The translations under genes and the position numbers were made by a program. Under the pieces are notes generated by a model that was given only the letters and a program-made list of their open reading frames with translations, had not been told where the DNA came from and searched no databases. DNA of 64,000 nt from Oxalobacter formigenes (GTDB lineage Bacteria > Pseudomonadota > Gammaproteobacteria > Burkholderiales > Burkholderiaceae_D), in assembly GCF_027158485.1 (NCBI RefSeq), contig NZ_JAMKYJ010000006.1; one strand, given 5' to 3'. Of this stretch, positions 16,324 through 26,063 are shown one piece after another (position 1 is the first letter of the stretch; every line of letters begins with the position of its first letter).

Positions 16324-17178
16324 ATGAAACTGGTTCGTTATGGCAAACCCGGAAAAGAAAAACCCGGACTGATCGACGCAAACGGGAAATTGCGGGATCT
16401 CTCCGGCAAGATCGATGACCTGACGCCGGAACAATTGTCGGACAAGGCTCTGGCCAAACTGGCGAAGCTCAATCCGGAAAAACTGCCACTGGTCAAAGGT
16501 AAACCCCGTCTGGGCGTGCCGGTTTCTTTCATCAGCAAATACATCGCCATCGGCATCAATTACATCGAACATGCCGAAGAAGCCAAAATGCGCATTCCAC
16601 GTGAACCGATCGTGTTCATGAAAGCCGTCAGCTGTATCTGCGGCCCGAACGACAATATCATCCTGCCGAAAGATTCGAAAAAATCCGACTGGGAAATCGA
16701 ACTGGGCGTCGTGATCGGCAAGAAGGCCCAATATATCTCCGAAGAGGAAGCACTCGATTACGTGGCCGGTTATTGCGTGACTGACGATTTGTCCGAACGC
16801 GAATTCCAGATCGAACGCGGCACCCAGTGGGACAAGGGCAAAGGCTGCGACACCTTCGGCCCGATCGGCCCCTGGCTCGTTACCCGTGACGAAGTGCCCG
16901 ATCCGCAGAATCTGGATGTCTGGCTGGACGTGAACGGCGAACGGATGCAAAAAGGCAATACAAGGACGATGATTTTTTCCGTCGCCAAAATCGTCAGCTA
17001 CCTGTCGCACTTCATGACCCTGATGCCGGGTGACGTGATTGCTACCGGTACCCCTCCGGGAGTCGGTCTGGCCCGCGATCCGCAGGTATTTCTGAAACCG
17101 GGGGACGTTGTCGTCGCCGGTGTCGAAAAACTGGGCGAACAACGCCAGAAAGTCGTTGCCTGGCCCGGCAAGAAATAG
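16324..17178 (+). CDS. Fumarylacetoacetate-hydrolase family protein
   Basis: 284 residues. The N-terminal 60 residues are a small lid domain; the rest is the FAH beta-roll. IAIGINYIEHAEEAKMRIP leads into the metal/substrate region, and WEIELGVVIGKKA plus the Asp of GYCVTDDLSEREFQ supply the expected E-x-E and D metal ligands. TGTPPGVGLARDP is the conserved Gly-rich turn. Family members act as ureidoglycolate lyase, 2-hydroxyhepta-2,4-diene-1,7-dioate isomerase or oxaloacetate decarboxylase; sequence alone does not choose. ATG follows ATATTTT with no clear ribosome site. Confidence 0.85.
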   Translation: MKLVRYGKPGKEKPGLIDANGKLRDLSGKIDDLTPEQLSDKALAKLAKLNPEKLPLVKGKPRLGVPVSFISKYIAIGINYIEHAEEAKMRIPREPIVFMKAVSCICGPNDNIILPKDSKKSDWEIELGVVIGKKAQYISEEEALDYVAGYCVTDDLSEREFQIERGTQWDKGKGCDTFGPIGPWLVTRDEVPDPQNLDVWLDVNGERMQKGNTRTMIFSVAKIVSYLSHFMTLMPGDVIATGTPPGVGLARDPQVFLKPGDVVVAGVEKLGEQRQKVVAWPGKK

Positions 17179-17458
17179 CAGAAGAGGAATGAAGCTGCCC
17201 GTGTCCTGTGCGCGGGTAGCGCAAATAGCGCCAGAACAGACGTTGTTGCGGGAAAAGAAGTTTTTCCTGCTTCACTTTTTTCCGGTTTTCTTTTCCCCTT
17301 GTTTCAAGCTTCTTCTTTCCGTTTTCTTTTACTTTTCACCCCGTTTGCCCGTCTGTTTTTCGATTTTTTCGACTTCCCTTGTGAAGGCTTTATGTCAGAA
17401 TAGATCGTAGATACAGACAAACCGTGATGCTTTTTCCGCGAGAAAAGGACTGCAAGCG

Positions 17459-18169
17459 ATGAACGAAAAGGACAAAACAGGAAAAAATCCAGACCTTGCC
17501 CATTTGGCCGAATTCCCGTTCAAAAGGAAAAAACTGAATGAAACATGCCTGATCCCTTTCGGTTTTGTCGAACAGGACGAAAAATACGTCTGGTCAACGC
17601 CTGTTTCAGACGGCCAGTTCCTCATGACCGTCTTCGTGACGAAAACAGGCGAAATCAGCACAAAACTGCTGGATCCGGATTCAGGAGAGGAATACGTACT
17701 GCATCGTGATCCCCTTGCAAAAGGGGCATTTGTCGGCAAAATCCGGATGGAATACGGGCGTATTCTGGAACTGATTGCGAATAAGTGCTTTGAAAACGAT
17801 GTGTTTCAAAGCGACTATGCCCACAAAGTGATCCGATATGTCCGCCAGACGTATGGTGATGAACTGGAATTTTTGTGGGAGCGGTTTCCGGATAACGCCA
17901 TTTTTCGCCGTAAGGATACCGGAAAATGGTACGGCGCATTGCTTGTCCTGTCCAGACGGAAACTCGGCCTGGCGTCTGACGATCTTGTCGACATTCTGGA
18001 TTTGAGGATCAAAAGCGGAGAAATTGAAACGCTTGTGGACAAGGAAAAGTTTTTTCCGGGCTACCATATGAACAAAAAGCACTGGTTTACCGTTTGTCTG
18101 GATGGTTCGGTTCCGATGGAAGAGATTTTCCGGCGAATCGATGACAGTTATCTTCTGGCGAAAAAATGA
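17459..18169 (+). CDS. MmcQ/YjbR family protein with N-terminal extension
   Basis: 236 residues. The last 115 residues match the MmcQ/YjbR (DUF419) fold: YGDELEFLWERFPDNAIFRR, KWYGALLVLSRRKLGL, then YHMNKKHWFTVCLDGSV, the characteristic YHMNKxHW motif. The first 115 residues are an extra domain with PVSDGQFLMTVFV strands that I do not recognise as a named family; similar two-part proteins exist. DUF419 proteins are often called DNA-binding, but that is weakly supported. No operon partners. Confidence 0.75.
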   Translation: MNEKDKTGKNPDLAHLAEFPFKRKKLNETCLIPFGFVEQDEKYVWSTPVSDGQFLMTVFVTKTGEISTKLLDPDSGEEYVLHRDPLAKGAFVGKIRMEYGRILELIANKCFENDVFQSDYAHKVIRYVRQTYGDELEFLWERFPDNAIFRRKDTGKWYGALLVLSRRKLGLASDDLVDILDLRIKSGEIETLVDKEKFFPGYHMNKKHWFTVCLDGSVPMEEIFRRIDDSYLLAKK

Positions 18170-18474
18170 GGCCCTTCCTGACGAACCCTGACAAACGGCC
18201 TGAATCCGGCGGCTGGCCTGTCGGTACATGAAACATTGAGCTCGGGAACCTGACAAAAACGGGAATTTCGACCATCACGCCGAAAGCTTTCTTGTGCCGC
18301 TTTCGTATTCCATGTTTTTATCTCTTCAAGTACCTGTCTGCTTGTATTTCTTGCTTCCCATTTCTCTTTTGTATTGCGCAAGGACAAGCTGTTTTGACTG
18401 AAAGCGCATTACCCTTTACCCATACCGCCATGTCATTCCAGTGACGGCATCGTTTAATTTTCTCATTCAGGACA
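18170..18474. other. Intergenic region, nothing recognised
   Basis: About 305 bases between two plus-strand genes. I see no gene, repeat or clear terminator in it. Confidence 0.4.
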
Positions 18475-18711
18475 ATGAATATTCCCGAGGAAAATGTCAG
18501 TTTTCTGGGCAACCGGTTCAGGGCCGATCCGGCAACGGGGCGATTTGTCGAAGAATACGATCCCAATGTCGCTTTCGATGAATCCTGTACGGAAAACATC
18601 GACCCGTTTACATGGAACCATTTCGGCAAAAGCATGAACCGGTACCGCCCACGCAATACCCCATTGCATCTGGTGATCAATCATGAATATTACGAACACA
18701 GCCATACGTGA
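18475..18711 (+). CDS. Small hypothetical protein overlapping the epimerase start
   Basis: 78 residues, acidic, with many aromatics (FLGNRFRADPATGRFVEEYD, FTWNHFGKSMNRYRP). CAGGACA precedes the ATG. The last 29 bases overlap the start of the RfbC-like gene in a different frame, which suggests translational coupling. No family is recognised; the sequence looks protein-like throughout, so I keep it as a gene. Confidence 0.5.
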   Translation: MNIPEENVSFLGNRFRADPATGRFVEEYDPNVAFDESCTENIDPFTWNHFGKSMNRYRPRNTPLHLVINHEYYEHSHT

Positions 18712-19231
18712 AGTCAAGATCGTCAACCCGGATGTTTTTCACGACAGCAACGGTTTCCTGATTGAGGATTTCAATCTGGAAACCTTTGGAAAAGCGCTGG
18801 ATCACGCCGTAGAATTCGTCGATGAACGCCTGATCCATTCAGGAAGACATGAGCTCATGGGACTGCATTACCAGCTGCCGCCCCACGCACAGGAAAAGCT
18901 CGTACACGTCACGAACGGGCAGACGTTTCAGGTCGCCGTCGATCTCAGAAAATCCTCGCCTGATTTCGGCAAATGGATCGGGACGGTCGTTTCCGATGAA
19001 AACCGCATCCGGTTCTGGGTGCCCGAAGGCTTCGGGCACGGCTTCGTTACCCTCTCCGACTTCGCCGATATCGCCATCGGCGTCACAAAAGCCTTCGACA
19101 AGGAAAGCGAGCGTTGCATCCGCTGGGACGATCCGGCGCTGGAAATTGACTGGCACGGTATTATCGCGCCCCGCGTCTCGCTGAAGGATCTGGAAGGCAA
19201 GCTGCTGTATGAGGCACAAGTGTTTGTTTGA
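18683..19231 (+). CDS. RfbC-like cupin, apparently missing catalytic tyrosines
   Basis: 182 residues, the length of dTDP-4-keto-6-deoxyglucose 3,5-epimerase (RfbC/RmlC). The fold is clear: ELMGLHYQLPPHAQEKLVHV, VAVDLRKSSPDFGKWIG and FWVPEGFGHGF. His62 and Asp169 (the catalytic dyad in RmlC numbering plus one) and Lys72 are present. The two conserved active-site tyrosines (Tyr133 and Tyr139 in RmlC) fall at Ile132 and Phe138, and the Arg before GLHYQ is Met59. No rmlA, rmlB or rmlD is near. It may be a 3-epimerase variant, an isomerase or inactive. Residue mapping is by eye. Confidence 0.7.
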   Translation: MNITNTAIREVKIVNPDVFHDSNGFLIEDFNLETFGKALDHAVEFVDERLIHSGRHELMGLHYQLPPHAQEKLVHVTNGQTFQVAVDLRKSSPDFGKWIGTVVSDENRIRFWVPEGFGHGFVTLSDFADIAIGVTKAFDKESERCIRWDDPALEIDWHGIIAPRVSLKDLEGKLLYEAQVFV

Positions 19232-19393
19232 GCGGAACCCTGTTTCTGTCAGGACGCCAGCATCATCTGAAGACGCCTTTTTCCGGATGAAACAGCAAGG
19301 CATTTGAGCCATTGACGTGATTGAACATCGCTGCACAGCCTGATTCAGTGTTCGTGATTGCCTTCAGGTGCCAGACTATCCATCGTTTGGTAA

Positions 19394-19726
19394 TCAGTCT
19401 GTTTTCTTTTTACCTTTTCTCGCTTTTGGTGCAGGTAATTCATCAAACATCGCTTCGAGCAATCCTGCCAGAAATTCCCTGTTATCGACTTCATCAACCA
19501 GTAACATCGGTTTTGCGCCTTCATAGGGAGATTCATATCTGGCGGCCGGCATAAAATCGACAGCGGATTTTGTGGGTTTGACAAGAAAGCGGTCATCATA
19601 AATCCCGCCGACTGTTTTTCCACGGTAATACAGGATGAATTCTCCCATCATGGGCTTGTATGCAATGTCGTCAAGACCGGATAGCTGGTCCAGTATAAAA
19701 TTCAGATATTCCTTGCCTGACGCCAT
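19394..19726 (-). CDS. TfoX/Sxy N-terminal domain protein
   Basis: 110 residues from the ATG at 19726, preceded by GGAG. Residues ASGKEYLNFILDQLSGLDDIAYKPMMGEF are the conserved start of the TfoX_N domain; a longer form starting at 19748 is in frame. GKTVGGIYDDRFLVKPT is the expected core strand pair. It lacks the C-terminal domain of Haemophilus Sxy and ends in a Lys-rich tail (PKARKGKKKTD). Competence regulation is known for full-length TfoX only, so the role here is open. Confidence 0.8.
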   Translation of the reverse strand: MASGKEYLNFILDQLSGLDDIAYKPMMGEFILYYRGKTVGGIYDDRFLVKPTKSAVDFMPAARYESPYEGAKPMLLVDEVDNREFLAGLLEAMFDELPAPKARKGKKKTD

Positions 19727-19886
19727 TACCGGCCACTCCACTTTTGGCATTCTTTTATGCGTTCGTCCTTATCATCCTTCGATATTACCGGAAAACTGGT
19801 GTCATAACGGACAGACAGGGTTAATACATTCGCCGCAATACTTTTACCCTTTTTTCTTTTCGACAAGACATTACAGGACGGCGGAA

Positions 19887-20738
19887 TTACCTGACGGCTT
19901 CCCTTGCACGTGCCTTTGCAGCCTTGTCGGCCCATTCATCGGACAAGGCCTGATTGGCAGGGATGTGTTTGTAGCCGACCCGATAGATTCTGGCCAGTTT
20001 GTCCATTGCCTTGATGGTGCCCTCTGCAGCGCTCTTTTCGTACCAGTAGATGGCTTTGTCGAGGTCTCGTGGGGTAGCTAAGCCGGCACGGTAGTATTCG
20101 GCGAGATTATATTGGGCGGCCGAATCACCTTTTTCGGCAGCTTTTTTGTAAAGATCAAAGGCTTTTGAGTCGTTTTTTTCACCGCCGAGACCTTCCCCAT
20201 AAAGATTGCCTAAATTGACCATAGCACTGACATTACCCTGTGTGACTGCTTTTTGATACCATTCACGCGCTTTAGCGTAATTTTGCTGAGTACCTTCTCC
20301 CTTTTCATAAGCGATACCAAGGTTATATTGTGCGTCAGCATATCCTTTTAAAGCGGAGCGCTGATACCATTGAATCGCTTTTTCATGATCCTGTTTCACA
20401 CCCTGTCCAAAATCGTACATAACGCCAATATCGTACATGGCTTGAGGATTACCCTGATCAGCTGATTTGCCATACCAGAACATCGCCTTTTGATAATCCT
20501 GCTTGACGGCAAGACCCTTTAAATACATATATCCCAATATACGTTGAACCCGGGGATTCTTTTGAGCAGCCGGTGTGGAAAAATAACGATATGCTTTTTG
20601 ATATTCTTCTTTTTTATAGTATTTCAATCCCTGAGTAATGTCATTGGCGTATGCAGGCGTTAAAAGAAAACAAGCCAATAAAAAAAGAATTAAAACGCGA
20701 AAATATATTCTGTAATCAATTGAATAGTTTTTACACAT
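19887..20738 (-). CDS. Exported Sel1-repeat protein
   Basis: 283 residues. An N-terminal signal peptide (VLILFLLACFLLTPAYAND) is followed by at least six Sel1-like repeats of about 36 residues, e.g. MYDFGQGVKQDHEKAIQWYQRSALKG and YEKGEGTQQNYAKAREWYQKA. Sel1 repeats form helical solenoids that act as protein-binding scaffolds. It should sit in the periplasm or outside. TfoX lies downstream on the same strand. The ligand is unknown. Confidence 0.85.
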   Translation of the reverse strand: MCKNYSIDYRIYFRVLILFLLACFLLTPAYANDITQGLKYYKKEEYQKAYRYFSTPAAQKNPRVQRILGYMYLKGLAVKQDYQKAMFWYGKSADQGNPQAMYDIGVMYDFGQGVKQDHEKAIQWYQRSALKGYADAQYNLGIAYEKGEGTQQNYAKAREWYQKAVTQGNVSAMVNLGNLYGEGLGGEKNDSKAFDLYKKAAEKGDSAAQYNLAEYYRAGLATPRDLDKAIYWYEKSAAEGTIKAMDKLARIYRVGYKHIPANQALSDEWADKAAKARAREAVR

Positions 20739-20801
20739 AGAATCTCTTTCTGGTTGGCTTGTTCGCTTTGTTTCTTCAAATTATAAAATACAGGTGTTTT
20801 A

Positions 20802-21977
20802 TTATTCGAGTTTATTTTGTTGCTGTTTATTTTTCACAATTCTATCCACCCCCTCATCCACCACCTTATCAGCCAGATGATCCGATACCAGCGAATCGAT
20901 TACCCGGGCAACGGGATCGGCTATCGTTTGATAATCTGCGGGCAGCTTTTTTGAAAACATCCCCCACGGTTCCAGATCGGAAGCAAGGGTCGCCATGGCT
21001 CCCCATCCCATCGCCTGCGCAAATTCCTCGTCGCCTGTTTTGTCCAGCACTCTCTGATAGACCTCGTGGGTCAGCCTTGACCAGTTATTGGCTGTCAGCG
21101 TCATTCCCGTCTGGGGCAGGTTCCGCTTCACGGCCATCAACAGGGACGCTCCCGCCACTCCTCCCAATACATTGCTGTATTTTTCCGTCGCCTGATGGAT
21201 CGATTCGGCGGTCGGCTCGTTATAGTGAAACCGGTTTTGCTCATAGGGTTTGTTGATTTCCTCATTCAATGCACCCAGTTCCCGAAATCCGGTGCGGGCA
21301 GCCTTCAATGGGGAGGTTCCTGCATATTGATCCGGACGGTCGCTGGCCTTTTCGAACTCCGTTCCCATGTGTTCCGCTTTCATCTGGTTCACGACCGAGT
21401 TTGCAAAACCGTTATAAAACCCGAATGCATATGGATGTGCCTTCTGCGGGTTCTGCTCGTCATAATCCAGATTGCCAACCGCTTTATCCGTCTCCTCCAC
21501 CGCTTTCAGACCGGACACCGGTTTCCCGTTTCCACGTATTGCCCTGAAAAACGGCGACGTGGGTTGATTGTCGAGACTGTATTGCCCTTCGACGGTTTTT
21601 CCGGCCACGTCGTGGTTCGCGCCCTGAAAGAGGCGGGTGGAGGCTGCATTGGCCGGGTCATGCTCGTCCTGTATGGAGGACGAAACAGCCTGATGGTTCC
21701 CGGCCTGAAAGAGTCGGGTCGAGGGGGCGTTGTCCGGGTTGGCTATGGCTTCGTTAGTGTCTCCGACCGCTTTCATGCCGGTACCTAATTGGCGGCTGAA
21801 TGTGTTTGTTCGTCCTGCTTTTGGTGCATTGGGTGCTGTCCGGTTTGGAACACCTGGATAATCCGGCATCGGGAAATCGTTCCCGGCATTGTTGAGGTTT
21901 TCCTCGTATTCGTCCCCGTAAACGCCCGTCAATCCCCTGTTCTTTTTTCTGCCGTAATAATCGTATTCGTCTGCCAT
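20802..21977 (-). CDS. Phage-like repeat protein, unknown function
   Basis: 391 residues. Two sets of imperfect repeats are visible: three copies of a segment near 'TGMKAVGDTNEAIANPD' (also GLKAVEETDKAVGN, GFRELGALNEEINK) and three of 'STRLFQAGNH' (STRLFQGANH, TSPFFRAIRG). A Gly/Ala-rich helix (VLGGVAGASLLMAV) near residue 275 could be a membrane or channel segment. The style (tandem 'LFQ' and 'KAV' units, no signal peptide) resembles ejected or internal virion proteins of tailed phages. GGAGG precedes the ATG. No other phage gene is adjacent. The start of the decayed gene at 38909-40443 is similar in style. Confidence 0.5.
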   Translation of the reverse strand: MADEYDYYGRKKNRGLTGVYGDEYEENLNNAGNDFPMPDYPGVPNRTAPNAPKAGRTNTFSRQLGTGMKAVGDTNEAIANPDNAPSTRLFQAGNHQAVSSSIQDEHDPANAASTRLFQGANHDVAGKTVEGQYSLDNQPTSPFFRAIRGNGKPVSGLKAVEETDKAVGNLDYDEQNPQKAHPYAFGFYNGFANSVVNQMKAEHMGTEFEKASDRPDQYAGTSPLKAARTGFRELGALNEEINKPYEQNRFHYNEPTAESIHQATEKYSNVLGGVAGASLLMAVKRNLPQTGMTLTANNWSRLTHEVYQRVLDKTGDEEFAQAMGWGAMATLASDLEPWGMFSKKLPADYQTIADPVARVIDSLVSDHLADKVVDEGVDRIVKNKQQQNKLE

Positions 21978-22142
21978 GTGTCCTCCGTATAAATGTTAAA
22001 TGGCTCACTTATCTTGTAACATGGCTTTTCGCATGCTCCGGACATTTGTGGCACATTTGTGCAGGTTCGGGGCTTTTACGGTCTGTTTGACGGGTGTTTA
22101 TGCTGATATGTGTTGGACTGGGGCAACAATCCCGATGACAAT

Positions 22143-22163
22143 CAGGCCGGAAAAACCGGCCTG
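22143..22163 (-). terminator. Hairpin after the universal stress gene
   Basis: CAGGCCGG and CCGGCCTG form an 8-bp stem with AAAAA loop 32 bases past the stop of the gene ending at 22195. No clear T-run follows on the minus strand. Confidence 0.5.
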
Positions 22164-22194
22164 AAAATGACAGTCATGATGAATAAACGAAAAC

Positions 22195-23127
22195 TTATAT
22201 GCCCTTTCCGGCCAGTCCCAGATCGCGGTCGATGGCGGCAGGTGGGACGACGAGGATGTCGCAATCGGTTTCGTTGATGGTATTGCGGGTTGTGCTGCCC
22301 AGCAGGAATTCTTCCAGCCGGGTGCGGCCGTGCTTGCCCATGACGATCAGGTCGGGGTTGTTCGCTTCGATGTTTTCTTTCAGGACGACGGACGGGACGC
22401 CGAACTGGATGACGGGCGTGATCGGGTTGGGCACGTCCAGTTGCGAGATGAAATCCTGCATTTCCGCTCCGGCTTTCAGGCGGATATTGGAGCGGAATTC
22501 ATGCAAAAGCCCTTCCGAGACGCTGGCATAGCGCATCATGCCTTCGTTGGGGACTTCGTAGGCATGAACCAGTACGATTTCGGTCTCCGGTGTCGCTATC
22601 GCCAGTGCCTGCTGTGCCAGATAGAGCGATATTTCGGAAAAATCGACTGCGACGATGATTTTCCGGTATTCGGTCGTGGGGGCTTTTCTTACAATCAGCA
22701 ATGGACACGGGTTGAACTGCAGGAGTTTGCTGGGCAGGTTGCCCAAAAACATGTCACTGCCCGGGTCGTTGCCGTGTGCCCCGACAACGAGCAGGCCTGT
22801 TTTTTCGCCAATGACGCGGGTCGTGATTTCGTGTGCCGGTTTGCCGAAGCGGATCACGAGTCTTGAATTAATGCCGTAAGCTTCCTCAAGCCTTTTGGTG
22901 ATGTTTTCCAGGTCGGCTGCCAGCCCTTCCCTGACGACCCGTTTGGTTTCGTCGGTCGGGCTCTTCAAGGCACGCGTCAACATGTCGATGACGGAAAGGT
23001 CCTGTACGTTGATGATGTCGAGCGTGTCAATGCCAAGCTGCCTGCACAAGAGGGCAGCCCGCTTTTCCGCCATGACGGCACAGGTGGACATATCGGTCGC
23101 CACCATGATGCTTGCGATTTTTTTCAT
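22195..23127 (-). CDS. Tandem universal stress protein (two UspA domains)
   Basis: 310 residues made of two UspA domains of about 145 residues. Each has a start strand of the form SIMVATDMS or KIIVAVDFS, the helix after it, and the ATP-loop GxxG-x9-GS: GAHGNDPGSDMFLGNLPSKL in the first domain and GKHGRTRLEEFLLGSTT in the second. Tandem Usp proteins are found with stress and cation genes; here the next gene upstream is a P-type ATPase on the same strand. The ligand is probably ATP. Confidence 0.9.
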   Translation of the reverse strand: MKKIASIMVATDMSTCAVMAEKRAALLCRQLGIDTLDIINVQDLSVIDMLTRALKSPTDETKRVVREGLAADLENITKRLEEAYGINSRLVIRFGKPAHEITTRVIGEKTGLLVVGAHGNDPGSDMFLGNLPSKLLQFNPCPLLIVRKAPTTEYRKIIVAVDFSEISLYLAQQALAIATPETEIVLVHAYEVPNEGMMRYASVSEGLLHEFRSNIRLKAGAEMQDFISQLDVPNPITPVIQFGVPSVVLKENIEANNPDLIVMGKHGRTRLEEFLLGSTTRNTINETDCDILVVPPAAIDRDLGLAGKGI

Positions 23128-23290
23128 GGGTTTTCCTCCTGATGCAATATGGTGGTGGATGAGGCTGTTTTTCCTAATGTAACCCCTAACGCTGAAAATT
23201 TCATCTCCGTGAATCGTTTTTCAACGGTTTTGTTTGATTTGATCAACGCGATTTCACTTCCGGTAAAAAACCTTGTTTAAAATGGAAAAC

Positions 23291-23308
23291 GGGACGGCGA
23301 ACCGTCCC
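23291..23308 (-). terminator. Terminator after the P-type ATPase
   Basis: GGGACGG and CCGTCCC close on a UUCG-type loop (minus strand), eight bases after the ATPase stop, followed by GTTTTCC. Confidence 0.65.
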
Positions 23309-23315
23309 TTTCTTC

Positions 23316-26063
23316 CTAAAAGTCCGGCTTGCCGTTTCTTGCTGCCAGAAACCGCTCTATGGCCTTGTCCATCTCGATGATGAGGAAAGTGCCGAGTCCC
23401 ATCGCCAGAACGAGTATCCAGTCCTGAGGCCGCAGGGACGCCGTATCGAACAGGTCATGGAACCAGGGTGCGTAAGTGTATATCAGCTGGAGAACGGCCA
23501 GTATGCCCATGGAAATGTATATGGACGGGTTTCCGCAAAAAATCCGTCTGGTCAGCGACGAGCTCCGGAGGAAACGGCAGTTCAGCAGGTAAGCCATTTG
23601 CCCGACGACGATGGTACAGGCAACGATGGTACGTGCCACTTCGATGCTTTGCCCGCGCCGGAGTTCAAGATTGAACAGCAATAGTGCCGCCAGCATGAGG
23701 ATGAAGGAAACGAATACGATCCGCCATATCTGGTAATACGACAGTGGCGGGGCTTTCGGGTTACGCGGCGGCCTGTCCATGACGTTGGCCTCGGGCCGCT
23801 CGAAGGTCAGCCCCAGACAGAGGGTCACGGCGGTGATCATGTTGATCCACAAAATCTGTTTCGAAGTCATGGGAAGCGCGAAGTCGAACAGGACGGCTGC
23901 AATGACGACCATCGTCATGCCGCCATTGGTCGGCAAGAGGAAGAGGATGCCTTTTTGCAGGTTGTCGTAGATGCGGCGCCCTTCCCTGACGGCTCCGGCA
24001 ATGGTGCTGAAATTGTCGTCCGCCAGAACGATGCTCGCCGCTTCCTTCGCGGCTTCGGTACCCTTGACGCCCATCGCCAGCCCGACGTTGGCGCGCTTCA
24101 GGGCCGGTGCGTCGTTGACACCATCTCCGGTCATGGCCGTGACTTCACCGTTTGCCTGCAAGGCTTCGACCAGCCGCAGCTTGTGTTCCGGACTGGTACG
24201 GGCAAAGACGTCGACTTCCCCGACGACCCGTCTCAGTTCGGCATCGTCCATTTTTTCGAGTTCGGCACCTGTGACAGCCGGTTTGCCGACGCCGATGTTC
24301 AGACGTTCGCCGATGACACGCGCCGTTTCGACATGGTCGCCTGTGATCATCTTGACGACGATGCCTGCGTGATGGCACTGGTCGACCGCAAGGAGCGATT
24401 CCTCACGGGGCGGGTCGATGATGCCGAAGAGCCCCAGCATGACCAACCCTCCCTCGACATCGCCGAATGTCACGTCGGTTTTGTCGGCAGACACTTTTTT
24501 GGCGGCAACGGCCAGCGTTCTTTGTCCGGACGAGGCGATTTCACGGATTTTTTCATGCCAGTAATGCGGGTTGATCGGGCGTTTTCCTGTTTCTGTCCGT
24601 TCATCTGACGAACGTTCGATGATGGTTTCAGGCGCGCCTTTGACGAAGATGAACTTCGTGCCGGAACTGTCCTGATTCAGGGTTGCCATGAACCGGTGTT
24701 CCGATTCGAACGGGATGGAGGAAATCCGGTATTCCAGGTCACGCTGGACGTTCGGATCGATGCCCGCTTTCATGCCGAGCGACAGGAGTGCCCCTTCGGT
24801 CGGGTCGCCGATGACAGTCCACGTATCGTCCTTTTCCTGAAGGACGGCGTCATTACACAAAACGGCAGCATGGACGAGTTCTTCCAGTTCGGGATATTTG
24901 TACACCTCGACCATATGGTGGTTCAGATAGAATTCGCCTGCCGGGAAGTAACCGGTTCCGGTCACTTCAAACAGCCTGTCCGGTGTGACGACTGTCTGCA
25001 CGGTCATTTCGTTTTTGGTCAGTGTACCGGTCTTGTCCGAACAGATAACGGTTACGGAACCGAGGGTTTCGACGGCGGGCAAGCGCCGGACAATGGCGTT
25101 CAGTCGCGCCATACGCTGGACACCCAGCGCCAGCGTAATGGTCATGACGGCTGGCAAACCTTCCGGAATGGCGGAAACGGCAAGTGCCACGCACATCAGG
25201 AACATGTCGGCGATGGAATAATCCCGGATGACCGTGCCGATGATGAAGGTGAACACGGTCACGGCAAGGATGCCGACGGTCAGCCAGCGGCCGAACACGG
25301 CGATCTGGCGCAAAAGCGGCGTCGTGATTTCCTTGACCTCGTTGATCATCTGCCCGATCCGGCCGAATTCGGTCATGTCGCCGGTGCCGACGACAACGCC
25401 CATCGCACTGCCGTGTGTGACCAGTGTGCCGGAATAGACCATGTCTTTCCGGTCGCCCAAAGGCGTATTCATCTGGACAGGCTCGACATCCTTGGAGACG
25501 GGATGCGATTCGCCGGTCAGCGCCGATTCATCGATGGAAAGGCTGTTGACGTCGATCAGGCGGATATCGGCGGGCACCCGGTCACCGGAAGCGAGCATGA
25601 CGATGTCACCCGGAACGAGTTCTTCACTGAAAATGGACATGCGCTTGCCGTCCCTGACGATAGTCGCTTCAAGGGAGAGCATTTTGCGGATGGCTTCAAG
25701 CGCGCTTTCGGCCTTGCCTTCCTGTATGAAGCCGATGATCGCGTTGATCAGGACGACCCCAAGGATGACACCGGTATCGATCCAGTGCCTCAACAGGCCG
25801 GTAATGAGCGCCGAAACGAGCAGCACATAGATCAGGACATTGTTGAATTGCAGAAAAAAGCGGGCGAACGGGCTGCGGACTTTGGTGGCGGACAGCGTAT
25901 TCAAGCCGAACTCATGCAAGCGTTTTTTGGCTTCGGCCTCTGTCAGGCCATTCCTGTCGACTTCCAGCCGCGCCAGCACCTGATCGTCGGGCATGGCATA
26001 CCAGGGCAGATCTTTCAGGAAAAGCTGGCTGCGCTCCCGGTATTTTATGTTTTCCTTATCCAA
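23316..26063 (-). CDS. P-type cation ATPase, Ca2+-type
   Basis: 915 residues from a TTG at 26063 that has AGGAG six bases upstream. The N-terminal cation-ATPase domain is followed by the A domain (GDRVPADIRL, SALTGESHPV), transmembrane helix 4 with SAIPEGLPAVM (the PEGLP ion site of P2 pumps), the phosphorylation motif ICSDKTGTLT, MTGDGVNDAP, and a six-helix C-terminal block. This matches P2-type (SERCA/PMCA-like) calcium pumps; Mn2+ is also possible. The 53 codons upstream of the TTG are open but lack a site and contain no conserved residues. Confidence 0.88.
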   Translation of the reverse strand: MDKENIKYRERSQLFLKDLPWYAMPDDQVLARLEVDRNGLTEAEAKKRLHEFGLNTLSATKVRSPFARFFLQFNNVLIYVLLVSALITGLLRHWIDTGVILGVVLINAIIGFIQEGKAESALEAIRKMLSLEATIVRDGKRMSIFSEELVPGDIVMLASGDRVPADIRLIDVNSLSIDESALTGESHPVSKDVEPVQMNTPLGDRKDMVYSGTLVTHGSAMGVVVGTGDMTEFGRIGQMINEVKEITTPLLRQIAVFGRWLTVGILAVTVFTFIIGTVIRDYSIADMFLMCVALAVSAIPEGLPAVMTITLALGVQRMARLNAIVRRLPAVETLGSVTVICSDKTGTLTKNEMTVQTVVTPDRLFEVTGTGYFPAGEFYLNHHMVEVYKYPELEELVHAAVLCNDAVLQEKDDTWTVIGDPTEGALLSLGMKAGIDPNVQRDLEYRISSIPFESEHRFMATLNQDSSGTKFIFVKGAPETIIERSSDERTETGKRPINPHYWHEKIREIASSGQRTLAVAAKKVSADKTDVTFGDVEGGLVMLGLFGIIDPPREESLLAVDQCHHAGIVVKMITGDHVETARVIGERLNIGVGKPAVTGAELEKMDDAELRRVVGEVDVFARTSPEHKLRLVEALQANGEVTAMTGDGVNDAPALKRANVGLAMGVKGTEAAKEAASIVLADDNFSTIAGAVREGRRIYDNLQKGILFLLPTNGGMTMVVIAAVLFDFALPMTSKQILWINMITAVTLCLGLTFERPEANVMDRPPRNPKAPPLSYYQIWRIVFVSFILMLAALLLFNLELRRGQSIEVARTIVACTIVVGQMAYLLNCRFLRSSSLTRRIFCGNPSIYISMGILAVLQLIYTYAPWFHDLFDTASLRPQDWILVLAMGLGTFLIIEMDKAIERFLAARNGKPDF

